6,810 nt of DNA from positions 1 through 6,810 of the forward strand of contig JAUVSA010000114.1 of assembly GCA_030597345.1 (NCBI GenBank). The letters are read 5' to 3'. The position numbers were made by a program, and so were the translations under genes. This document shows positions 1 to 4,910 of this stretch, one piece after another. This DNA is from Bacillota bacterium (lineage in GTDB: Bacteria; Armatimonadota; Hebobacteria; Hebobacterales; Hebobacteraceae). Under the pieces are notes generated by a model that was given only the letters and a program-made list of their open reading frames with translations, had not been told where the DNA came from and searched no databases. Position 1 is the stretch's first letter; each line of letters starts with the position of its first letter.

Positions 1-76
1 GCCTGCTGTGGATGTGGATACTATGAGTGGCCCGCCATCGGCAGGCAGCGATTCCGGGTCTGTGGTGTGAGTACAT

Positions 77-82
77 CCAGGA
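77..82 (+). promoter_or_regulatory. Ribosome binding site favouring the ATG at 91
   Basis: CCAGGA sits 8 nt before the ATG at 91, a normal Shine-Dalgarno spacing. It is only 2 nt before the ATG at 85 and lies inside the coding region if the GTG at 67 is used. This is the main reason for choosing 91 as the start of the nuclease-like gene. Confidence 0.45.
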
Positions 83-90
83 TTATGCAC

Positions 91-828
91 ATGCCGAAGA
101 AGTCAAGGACACGGCTTGCTGAGGTCGACCTTTACGAGCCGATCCGACAATACCTCACCGCTCAGGGCTACACCGTTCGAGGCGAGGTGGCAGACTGTGA
201 CATCGCTGCAAGCAGGAACGGCGAGCTTGTCGTCGTCGAACTGAAGTGCAGCTTCAACACAGCCCTGCTGATACAGGCGACGCGCCGGCAGCGAAAGGCC
301 GATGCAGTATATGTGGGTCTCCCTCGGCAGCCAAACAACAAGAAGTGGCGGCACATCAAGCATCTGCTGCGACGTCTGGAGCTCGGGCTGATCTTCGTCT
401 CCTTACGAGGGAAGAAGGCGACGGGGGAGGTGCTTTTCCACCCCCCTCCAATTCAGCGCAAGCGACAACGAAGTGCGCAGCAGGCCATTCCCACCGAGAT
501 TGCAGGCCGCTCCGGAGATTTCAACCAGGGCGGCAGCACGCGCCGGAAGTTGGCGACGGCCTACCGGGAAATGGCTATCCAGATAGCATGTTTCCTGGAA
601 GCCTTTGGGCCGCTATCACCCAAGCAACTCCGCCTGCTGGGCACGGCCGCCAAAACACAGTCGATCCTCTACAGTGACTTCTATGGGTGGTTCGAGCGCA
701 TCGCGCCTGGCCTCTATTCACTCCGAGCCAAAGGAAGCGACGAGCTCAACGATTTCCCGGAGCTGGCCGCCCACCACCGAACCGAGGCTCTGACGTCGCA
801 GGAGTCCGCCACAGCTACCCGATCATGA
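91..828 (+). CDS. DUF2161 family PD-(D/E)XK nuclease-like protein with C-terminal winged helix
   Basis: A 245-residue protein of the DUF2161 type, a family predicted to hold a PD-(D/E)XK phosphodiesterase fold. The N-terminal half shows the expected order: a helix with DLYEPIRQYLTAQGY (residues 13-27), then D37 in DCDIAA, then the strand VVVELK carrying E50 and K52, and Q62 in the next helix. These match the D...ExK...Q pattern of a metal-dependent nuclease core, so the active site looks intact. A basic linker (about 120-155) leads to a C-terminal region (about 155-217) with GPLSPKQLRLLG and YGWFERIAPGLYSL, which resembles the winged-helix tail of this family. No signal peptide or membrane segment is seen, so it is cytoplasmic. 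The frame stays open upstream to a GTG at 67 and to the window edge, but the site at 77-82 and the usual family beginning favour 91. It stands alone, with no methyltransferase or toxin partner in view. The family assignment rests on motif recall; no substrate is known to me. Confidence 0.82.
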   Translation: MPKKSRTRLAEVDLYEPIRQYLTAQGYTVRGEVADCDIAASRNGELVVVELKCSFNTALLIQATRRQRKADAVYVGLPRQPNNKKWRHIKHLLRRLELGLIFVSLRGKKATGEVLFHPPPIQRKRQRSAQQAIPTEIAGRSGDFNQGGSTRRKLATAYREMAIQIACFLEAFGPLSPKQLRLLGTAAKTQSILYSDFYGWFERIAPGLYSLRAKGSDELNDFPELAAHHRTEALTSQESATATRS

Positions 829-922
829 CTGTGCGAACGTGCGGCAGCATGTAGCTGTCGAGGGCCCGTGAAACCGCTGTCAGGGCGTTCTGGCGAGCGG
901 ATGAGTTTCTGGCCACCACGCG
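829..922. other. Intergenic gap between convergent genes
   Basis: Ninety-four bases separate the stops of two genes facing each other, where a shared terminator would be expected. I see only a weak 6-bp hairpin with one G-U pair (ACGTGC 837-842 with GCATGT 847-852) and no run of T on either strand. An imperfect direct repeat, GCTGTCGAGGGC (854-865) and GCTGTCAGGGC (876-886), is also present. No convincing intrinsic terminator is visible. Confidence 0.5.
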
Positions 923-1960
923 CTATGGCCTCGGCCGGTCCTGCCACACCTCCTCGATCTCAACCCGCGTTCCCCCTCGACTTGCCGATAGGTAGGCCGC
1001 GTCGACGATGGCCATGGTCCACAGGTTGTCGCGCCCACTATGGTGGGGCTGCTCGCCGCCCTTGACCGCAGACAAGAGACACGCCATGCTCTCGCCCATG
1101 TTCATGGTGGCGGCGTTCTCCAGTAGCATCTCATGACGCTCCGCCTCCCCGCCGAGTCGGTGCACGGTCAGCGTCGCCTCGTCCGAAAGGACCGCCTCCT
1201 TCTGGGAGAGGATCGACCCGGCCGTGCCATCCACGCGGAGCCGGCACTCGGGGATCTCAGGGCCGTGCCAGCTCGAGACCATGGCGCCCACCGCGCCGCT
1301 CTCGAACTGGATGGTCAGGGCGGTGAACGTCTCCCCGCGGACGTTCTCATCCCAGTGACGCGTGGCGGCGGAGACTGCCTCTGGCCGCTTGCCGCATAGC
1401 CAGCGGATGCGGTCGAGTACGTGAATGCTGAAGATGCTGATCTCCAACCGCTCCTCTTCTTTGCGCCAGCCTTCGGTTCGCGTCCGGTTCTGGAAGTGGT
1501 CGTGTACGATGACGCGGACGTCGCCGATCTCGCCGGCGGCGATGATCTTTCGCGCGGCGAGCACGTCCGGCATGAAGCGAAGGCTCTGGTTCACGGCGAG
1601 AGCTGCCGATCCCCGCTCCGCCGCCTCGACGAAGGCAAGGGCATCGCCCATGTTCTCCGCGAACGGCTTCTCTACCAGCATGTGGATACCGCGCTCCGCG
1701 GCCGGGAAGATCGCCTCCGCCCGAACGGCGGGAGGAGTCAGGAGGCTGATGACATCCACCTCGCCGGAATCCAGCAACTCCTGTGCAATACCGAAGCGGT
1801 GACCGACGCCGTACTGGTCGCAGAAGCTCTCCAGTCTGCCCTCGTCTGGGTCACAGCCCGCGACGACATCGCATATGTCTCCGGCGATGGCGCGATACCC
1901 GTTGATGTGTGCGTGCGCGATGCCGCCGCAGCCAATGATGCCTATCCGCCACTTCTTCAT
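923..1960 (-). CDS. Gfo/Idh/MocA family NAD(P)-dependent oxidoreductase
   Basis: A 345-residue soluble oxidoreductase. The N-terminal Rossmann domain begins with IGIIGCGGIAHAH, whose G10-x-G12-G13-x-A15 loop binds the dinucleotide phosphates. The family's EKP motif is at 97-99, with K98 the expected catalytic lysine. The C-terminal alpha/beta domain carries IHVLDRIRWLCG (179-190), where H180 and D183 match the family's conserved HxxD pair near the substrate. Members oxidise or reduce a hydroxyl of sugars, inositols, glucose-fructose or related cyclic polyols; the substrate cannot be read from sequence. Length is typical and there is no Tat signal, so it is cytoplasmic. The frame extends 64 codons further upstream, but that stretch is Arg/Gly-rich, unrelated to the family and overlaps the flavodoxin end. 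GAGGAG 7 nt before the ATG at 1960 decides the start. It lies downstream of the flavodoxin on the same strand, separated by 157 bp with a strong hairpin, so co-transcription is possible but may be reduced. Confidence 0.93.
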   Translation of the reverse strand: MKKWRIGIIGCGGIAHAHINGYRAIAGDICDVVAGCDPDEGRLESFCDQYGVGHRFGIAQELLDSGEVDVISLLTPPAVRAEAIFPAAERGIHMLVEKPFAENMGDALAFVEAAERGSAALAVNQSLRFMPDVLAARKIIAAGEIGDVRVIVHDHFQNRTRTEGWRKEEERLEISIFSIHVLDRIRWLCGKRPEAVSAATRHWDENVRGETFTALTIQFESGAVGAMVSSWHGPEIPECRLRVDGTAGSILSQKEAVLSDEATLTVHRLGGEAERHEMLLENAATMNMGESMACLLSAVKGGEQPHHSGRDNLWTMAIVDAAYLSASRGGTRVEIEEVWQDRPRP

Positions 1961-1967
1961 GCCATGT

Positions 1968-1973
1968 CTCCTC
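1968..1973 (-). promoter_or_regulatory. Ribosome binding site fixing the oxidoreductase start
   Basis: On the minus strand this reads GAGGAG, 7 nt before the ATG ending at 1960. It rules out the 64-codon upstream extension of the same frame. A second ATG at 1965 opens only the two-codon frame ATG GCA TGA, which overlaps the true start, and it sits just 2 nt from the site. Confidence 0.75.
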
Positions 1974-1986
1974 GCGGTGGGAGCAA

Positions 1987-2062
1987 CCTCACCCGAACCC
2001 CTTCTCCCATAGGCGCGCCGACGCCTTCGTGCCAGGGGAGGCAGAGCGACCTGCCCCCCTGG
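1987..2062 (-). repeat. Candidate dispersed repeat with 12-bp hairpin between flavodoxin and oxidoreductase
   Basis: Read on either strand, 2032-2062 forms a very strong hairpin. CCAGGGG (2032-2038) pairs with CCCCTGG (2056-2062), and GGCAG (2040-2044) pairs with CTGCC (2051-2055). There is one bulged base (A2039) and a 6-nt loop (2045-2050). About 20 bases beyond the hairpin, on the minus strand, follows the G-rich string GGGAGAAGGGGTTCGGG (1992-2008) running into TGAGG. G-rich tracts of this style recur as interspersed repeats in some environmental genomes, so the unit may be a REP-like or MITE-like insertion; that is recall, not a search. No T run follows the hairpin on the minus strand, so it is a poor intrinsic terminator there. 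It could instead stabilise or partly uncouple the two messages. Confidence 0.5.
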
Positions 2063-2117
2063 TTTGCAGCCACAGGTCGTTGTCGGGCGTCCGCGCGTGC
2101 GACTATCCCCCAAAGCC

Positions 2118-2585
2118 CTATGCGCGCAGCTTCCCGGCCAGGCTCTCGCCAAGATCGCGACAGCGCTGCGTGACTTCCTCTTCGGCCTGCCCGTTCACGC
2201 GGATCACACCAGGTAGGACCTCCATCTGGTGGTGCAGGCCGAAGGCCAGCTCCAACATCCGCAGGCAGTCGCGAGCATCTCTCTCTGATCCGGAGGAGGT
2301 GAACACTGCGCATGGCCGGCCCCGGAGAGCGTAGCCGCCTCCTTCGCCGTAGAGTGCGATGGACTCGTCGATAACCTTCTTCACGGACCAGCAGACGTTG
2401 CTGAAGTAAGTCGGCGAGCCGACCGCGAACGCGGGGGCCTCTTGCAGGTCGGACACCTCGACCGCCTCCGCCTTCTTCACAAGTACCTCCCGCCCACCGG
2501 CACGAATGCCGTCGGCCACGGCCTCCGCCATCCTCGATGTGTTGCCCGATCCCGAGTCATAGATCACGAGCACGGGCGCTGCCAT
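2118..2585 (-). CDS. Flavodoxin-family FMN protein (WrbA-like flavodoxin fold)
   Basis: A 155-residue single-domain flavodoxin. The FMN phosphate loop is at the N-terminus, YDSGSGNTSRMAEAV (9-23), equivalent to the family's S-x-(T/S)-GNT loop. The second flavin loop is GSPTYFSNVCW (56-66), with Y60 placed to stack on the isoalloxazine ring. The third is FTSSGSERDARDCLRML (95-111). Proteins of this shape either carry electrons between redox enzymes or act as NAD(P)H:quinone reductases like WrbA; the GSPTYF loop and short length fit the flavodoxin/NADPH-dependent FMN reductase-like group, but the partner is unknown. No signal peptide is present. AAAGGAGG (2591-2598) lies 5 nt from the ATG, so strong translation is likely. 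It is the first gene of a possible two-gene minus-strand unit with the downstream oxidoreductase. No enzyme that obviously needs flavodoxin electrons is in the window. Confidence 0.9.
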   Translation of the reverse strand: MAAPVLVIYDSGSGNTSRMAEAVADGIRAGGREVLVKKAEAVEVSDLQEAPAFAVGSPTYFSNVCWSVKKVIDESIALYGEGGGYALRGRPCAVFTSSGSERDARDCLRMLELAFGLHHQMEVLPGVIRVNGQAEEEVTQRCRDLGESLAGKLRA

Positions 2586-2590
2586 GAAGT

Positions 2591-2598
2591 CCTCCTTT
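2591..2598 (-). promoter_or_regulatory. Near-perfect Shine-Dalgarno of the flavodoxin
   Basis: The minus strand reads AAAGGAGG, 5 nt before the ATG at 2585. It is almost fully complementary to the 16S rRNA tail and is the strongest ribosome site on the minus strand here. Confidence 0.85.
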
Positions 2599-2637
2599 GC
2601 ACCTAGTGATGGGCGTGATCGTACGCGACGCCGACGG

Positions 2638-2646
2638 AGTATAGCA
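2638..2646 (-). promoter_or_regulatory. Extended -10 promoter candidate for the flavodoxin
   Basis: The minus strand reads TGCTATACT: a TATACT hexamer (5 of 6 to consensus) preceded by the TGN of an extended -10 element. The best -35 at 16-17 bp spacing is weak (TTCGCG, 2660-2665), which an extended -10 can tolerate. Transcription would begin near 2631 and give a leader of about 45 nt ending in the strong ribosome site. This is inferred from sequence only. Confidence 0.4.
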
Positions 2647-2656
2647 CGTAGGGATT

Positions 2657-2684
2657 GCCCGCGAACATGGCGGGCATGGTGCCC
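2657..2684 (+). repeat. Two mutually exclusive hairpins
   Basis: GCCCGC (2657-2662) pairs perfectly with GCGGGC (2670-2675) around a 7-nt loop. GGGCA (2672-2676) can instead pair with TGCCC (2680-2684) around TGG. The middle arm is shared, so only one hairpin forms at a time. The region lies upstream of the transposase remnant on the plus strand and just upstream of the flavodoxin promoter candidate on the other strand. It may be part of the structured non-coding end of the insertion element or a regulatory dyad. Confidence 0.4.
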
Positions 2685-2696
2685 AGAGACTCATCC

Positions 2697-2717
2697 GTGC
2701 CCCAAAGTGCCCCCAAA
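2697..2717 (+). repeat. Short tandem repeat GTGCCCCAAA / GTGCCCCCAAA
   Basis: Two adjacent copies, 2697-2706 and 2707-2717, differ by one extra C. The unit echoes GTGCCC at 2679-2684. It may be replication slippage or a repeated protein or RNA pairing site within the insertion-element end. Confidence 0.55.
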
Positions 2718-2763
2718 GCGGTCTCGCGGGCGCTCGACTATCATAAGACGGTCTCCCCCTGTA

Positions 2764-2794
2764 AGTGTTGGAAGGTGCTCGAAGCACAAACACT
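2764..2794 (+). ncRNA. Nested stem-loop upstream of the IS110 transposase remnant
   Basis: AGTGTT (2764-2769) pairs with AACACT (2789-2794). Inside it GTGCT (2775-2779) pairs with AGCAC (2783-2787) around a CGA loop. An asymmetric internal loop results, GGAAG on the left and one A on the right. It ends 6 nt before the ribosome site of the transposase start. IS110-family elements are known to encode a structured bridge RNA in the non-coding end next to the transposase gene, and this position fits. The internal loop is too small to be a complete target- or donor-binding loop, so it would be only one helix of such an RNA. A translational or transcriptional control hairpin is the plain alternative. 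Confidence 0.35.
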
Positions 2795-2800
2795 ATCGTC

Positions 2801-2806
2801 AGGAGG
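2801..2806 (+). promoter_or_regulatory. Ribosome binding site of the IS110 transposase remnant
   Basis: AGGAGG lies 9 nt before the ATG at 2816. The intact site and start codon, followed by a broken frame, indicate recent or partial decay rather than chance similarity. Confidence 0.6.
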
Positions 2807-2815
2807 AGACCGACG

Positions 2816-2939
2816 ATGATCTACATTGGTCTGGACGTGCATCCGCACGTTTCCTCACTGGGATGGAGAACTCCACGCAGCCACACTCCTGAAACGGGAA
2901 CGGCGCCCGAAGACGCCGCCCAAAGGTAACCTATGGTAG
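2816..2939 (+). pseudogene. IS110-family transposase, 5' remnant, frameshifted
   Basis: The ATG at 2816 starts MIYIGLDVHPHVSSL, the characteristic beginning of IS110-family DEDD transposases; the D of GLDVH is the first acidic residue of their RuvC-like active site. The frame then gives residues unlike the family and stops at 2927-2929 after 37 codons. One frame over, FPHWDGELHAATLLKRE (2850-2900) resembles the next segment of such proteins, where a DxxGEL-like turn follows the first strands. A single-base indel near 2849-2856 would join the two. That frame stops at 2937-2939, and nothing further matches a transposase, so at least 90% of the gene is missing. With the ribosome site and upstream stem-loops this marks the left end of a decayed element of unknown right boundary. 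The N-terminal match is clear; the frameshift and boundary are inference. Confidence 0.68.
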
Positions 2940-2970
2940 AATGTCTGAGGTTCGGAGACAAACCTGCAGG

Positions 2971-3093
2971 GCTGTCAGCGGTGCCTCGTCGCTACTTGAC
3001 AGCGACACGGCGGCTCATTGCCGTTTGACACCCACAGATATACCCGGCTCATACTGCTCGCATCAAGCACGTGATGTCGGGCCTTACCTGTCA
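2971..3093 (+). promoter_or_regulatory. Cluster of TGTCA/TGACA sites, possible operator
   Basis: TGTCA occurs at 2973-2977 and 3089-3093 and its complement TGACA at 2997-3001 and 3026-3030. The first two form a 7-bp inverted repeat, GCTGTCA (2971-2977) with TGACAGC (2997-3003). The last is the core of the dyad CCTGTCAGG (3087-3095). Four 5-mers in about 120 bp exceed chance for one motif. Two of them are also part of TTGACA hexamers, so a regulator here would overlap a -35 box. No regulator gene is in view. Confidence 0.3.
3025..3055 (+). promoter_or_regulatory. Weak sigma-70-like promoter candidate for the efflux operon
   Basis: A consensus TTGACA (3025-3030) is followed after 19 bp by CATACT (3050-3055), which matches the -10 consensus at 4 of 6 positions. 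The spacing is longer than ideal. Use of this promoter would give a leader of roughly 320 nt before the channel gene. A second TTGACA at 2996-3001 has no suitable -10. Confidence 0.2.
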
Positions 3094-3376
3094 GGAACAG
3101 AGGTCACTTGCCGAGCTGCTTACGCGACTCTCGGAGAGGGCCGCGCAAACGACGGATTGGGGGCGATGAGTTGGTGCTGTACGGGGAGCGGCTGGGCACT
3201 TGAGGGAATGGCGATGGACGGACCGTCGTCTTACCTACTGAAGGCCAGCGCGGTGCGGTATGGCTTCCGGGCGGCACGACAGCCACCGGCGTTGACCGAT
3301 CGCGCCAAGTTGCCGCGGGTCAAGCCCACGGGACAGTCTGAATCGGCGGATTCGCTCGTCAATGTAGGCCTTGATT

Positions 3377-3382
3377 GGAGAG
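3377..3382 (+). promoter_or_regulatory. Ribosome binding site fixing the channel-protein start
   Basis: GGAGAG lies just before the ATG at 3385, with GGAG at 3377-3380 giving a 4-nt gap. Together with the signal peptide that begins at this ATG, it rejects the 148-codon upstream extension. Confidence 0.65.
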
Positions 3383-3384
3383 CT

Positions 3385-4893
3385 ATGAGAACTGGTCTCG
3401 TTATCGGCGTTCTAGTCGTCCTTGCGGCCCCTGTGGCGGCCGCCGATATCGCAGGGCTGTCGCCGGCCATGTGGGACCGAGTGCGCGCGGCCGAGCCAGT
3501 GGCTATCGATCTGGCACTCACGCCGTCGCCGGAAGCGCCAGCGACGCTCAGCCTGAATGAGTGCATCGCTCTCGCCTTTCGTTACAGCTCAGGTTTCCGC
3601 CAGGATCAGGAGCGGCTGGTCAACGCCCGGCGAGGAATGTGGACGGCGGATCAGCGCTTTCATCCCACCATCTCCTCCCGGGCGGAGCGATCGAAGGACC
3701 CGGGAGGCGAAGCTGAGACGGACGTGTCCGCGAGCATTGAGGCCCGCTGGGAAGCGTTAGGCGGCGGCTCGCTCGGCACCAGCGTCGGCACCGGCACGCA
3801 GGATGCCTTCGGTGAACTGCTCTCACGAGAGCCATCCATCACGGTTGACTACGAGCAGCCCCTGATGCGCGGCGCCGGGCGAGCATCATCAACCGCCGAG
3901 CGCATCCGCGGCGCGCGCAGCTCCCTGGCGGCCCAAGAGTTGTTCTTCTACGATGCGCACCAGGACCTGGCGCAGCGGATTATTGACGACTACTACTCCG
4001 TGCTGTTGGCGCGCGGTGAGGTGAAGATCGCTGAACGTTCGGCGGATCGTGCCAAGCGCCTCTACGACATCAACCATGCGAAGTTCAGCGGGGAGGGCCT
4101 GGTCCAGCCAGGCGAGGAGTGGGTGAGCCGAGTGGCGGAGATCGACGTGGATCAGGCGCGCTTGAGCTGGGACCGATCTAAGCAGCAACTGATCAGCAGG
4201 CAGCAGGCAGACAGGGATGCGATGGACCGGCTGCTGCTGGACATGGGCTTGCATGCCGGGGCCACCCCCGAGCTCTCCACCCCAGTAGTCTACTCCGCAC
4301 AGGATCACAATGAGACGGCGCTTGTAGAGACCGCCCTCGTCAACAGCACAGAGCTGGCGCGACTGGAGTTGAGCCGGCAAGATGCTGTCGCGGATCTCCG
4401 CATCGCCCGCAGCGAGGATCGGCCCGATGTGGTCGCCACAGTCGGCGTCACCAACCCCGGCGAGACCGCGAGCGAGACCAGCCCTGGGACCGGCTGGTTT
4501 GGCGGCGTCCGCGCCGAACTCCCACTACTCGACCGCCGTCGCCAGGAGCGGGTGACCGGCGCCGAGCGATCTCTGGCAGTGCTGGACCAACGCACTGTGG
4601 CGACGCGCGACAGGGTGGCGCAGGAGGTCCAGCGCCAGGTCCGGGCCGCCGTCAGCTCACAGGCGCGGATCGACATCGGCGAGCGGTCGGTGGAGCTGGC
4701 GCGCAAGAGCCGGGAGGCGGCCCAGGGCATGTACGATGAAGGTTTGAGCGACTACCTGCGGGTCCTGGACGCGGAGGACCGGCTGGTGGAGGCGGAGCGC
4801 TCGCTGCTCCAGGAGCAGGTCCAGTACTTCGTGACCACCGTTCGGCTGCGGCGGGCCCTGGGTGAGGATGTCACCCAGGGGCTGCCCGGGTAG
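3385..4893 (+). CDS. TolC-like outer-membrane efflux channel protein (OEP family)
   Basis: A 502-residue exported protein. It opens with a classic signal peptide: MRTG, a hydrophobic core LVIGVLVVLAA, and a likely cut after PVAAA near residue 20. The mature chain has two OEP repeats, about 56-290 and 310-495, each with the alternating long helices and short beta segments of the TolC barrel-tunnel. Family signatures include SLNECIALAF (56-65), the outer-membrane strand ITVDYEQPLMRGAGRA (152-167), and the last helix SDYLRVLDAEDRLVEAE (455-471). Three copies would form a channel across the outer membrane and periplasm, docking on the adaptor encoded 17 nt downstream. There is no Cys directly after the signal peptide, so it is not a lipoprotein of the OprM type. 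An acidic segment GEGLVQPGEEWVSR (236-249) sits in the equatorial region of the first repeat. First gene of a three-or-more gene operon. Confidence 0.92.
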   Translation: MRTGLVIGVLVVLAAPVAAADIAGLSPAMWDRVRAAEPVAIDLALTPSPEAPATLSLNECIALAFRYSSGFRQDQERLVNARRGMWTADQRFHPTISSRAERSKDPGGEAETDVSASIEARWEALGGGSLGTSVGTGTQDAFGELLSREPSITVDYEQPLMRGAGRASSTAERIRGARSSLAAQELFFYDAHQDLAQRIIDDYYSVLLARGEVKIAERSADRAKRLYDINHAKFSGEGLVQPGEEWVSRVAEIDVDQARLSWDRSKQQLISRQQADRDAMDRLLLDMGLHAGATPELSTPVVYSAQDHNETALVETALVNSTELARLELSRQDAVADLRIARSEDRPDVVATVGVTNPGETASETSPGTGWFGGVRAELPLLDRRRQERVTGAERSLAVLDQRTVATRDRVAQEVQRQVRAAVSSQARIDIGERSVELARKSREAAQGMYDEGLSDYLRVLDAEDRLVEAERSLLQEQVQYFVTTVRLRRALGEDVTQGLPG

Positions 4894-4901
4894 AACGGAG
4901 C

Positions 4902-4908
4902 GAGGAGG
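4902..4908 (+). promoter_or_regulatory. Ribosome binding site for the adaptor GTG start
   Basis: GAGGAGG lies in the 17-nt gap between the channel gene and the adaptor. Its GAGG (4902-4905) is 5 nt from the GTG at 4911, whereas its second half is too close. No ATG follows in frame near the N-terminal membrane anchor, so the GTG is the best start. Confidence 0.6.
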
Positions 4909-4910
4909 CG

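Larger units (their letters stand above)
2930..3384 (+). other. Long intergenic region upstream of the efflux operon
   Basis: About 455 bp with no gene I can defend. One plus-strand frame is open throughout and joins the outer-membrane channel gene. Its translation is Cys-rich, unlike any family I know, and its third codon positions look less GC-biased than the genes around it, so I treat it as non-coding. It contains TGTCA/TGACA sites, a TTGACA hexamer with a loosely placed -10, an extended -10-like TGGTAGAAT (2934-2942), an ACGGC/GCCGT hairpin (3007-3024) and an 11-bp dyad GACGGACCGTC (3217-3227). Some of it could be remaining insertion-element sequence. It most likely holds the operon promoter and leader. 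Confidence 0.5.

Noticed and set aside
2..70. Possible C-terminal tail of an upstream gene ending at TGA 68-70
   Set aside because: Twenty-two codons without a recognisable motif are too little to support a gene, and another frame is also open here.
67..90. GTG start eight codons upstream for the DUF2161 gene
   Set aside because: No good ribosome site precedes it, while ATG 91 has one at 8-nt spacing and matches the usual N-terminus of the family.
837..852. Hairpin between the convergent genes as a terminator
   Set aside because: Only 6 bp with a G-U pair and no adjacent T tract on either strand.
1957..1965. Two-codon upstream frame ATG GCA TGA overlapping the oxidoreductase start
   Set aside because: The ribosome site is only 2 nt from this ATG; most likely a chance overlap rather than a regulatory mini-frame.
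1961..2152. 64-residue N-terminal extension of the oxidoreductase in the same frame
   Set aside because: It is Arg/Gly-rich, matches nothing in the family, overlaps the flavodoxin end, and the ribosome site at 1968-1973 with the Rossmann start places the true ATG at 1960.
1421..2173. 250-codon plus-strand open frame opposite the oxidoreductase
   Set aside because: It is the antisense shadow of a clear Gfo/Idh/MocA gene and resembles no family.
2941..3384. 148-residue extension of the outer-membrane channel protein
   Set aside because: The signal peptide starts at the ATG at 3385, behind a ribosome site. An extension would bury the signal sequence inside the protein.
2930..3384. Group II intron, riboswitch, tRNA or CRISPR array in the long gap
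   Set aside because: I found no domain V-like hairpin, known riboswitch core, cloverleaf or regularly spaced repeat; only short scattered dyads.
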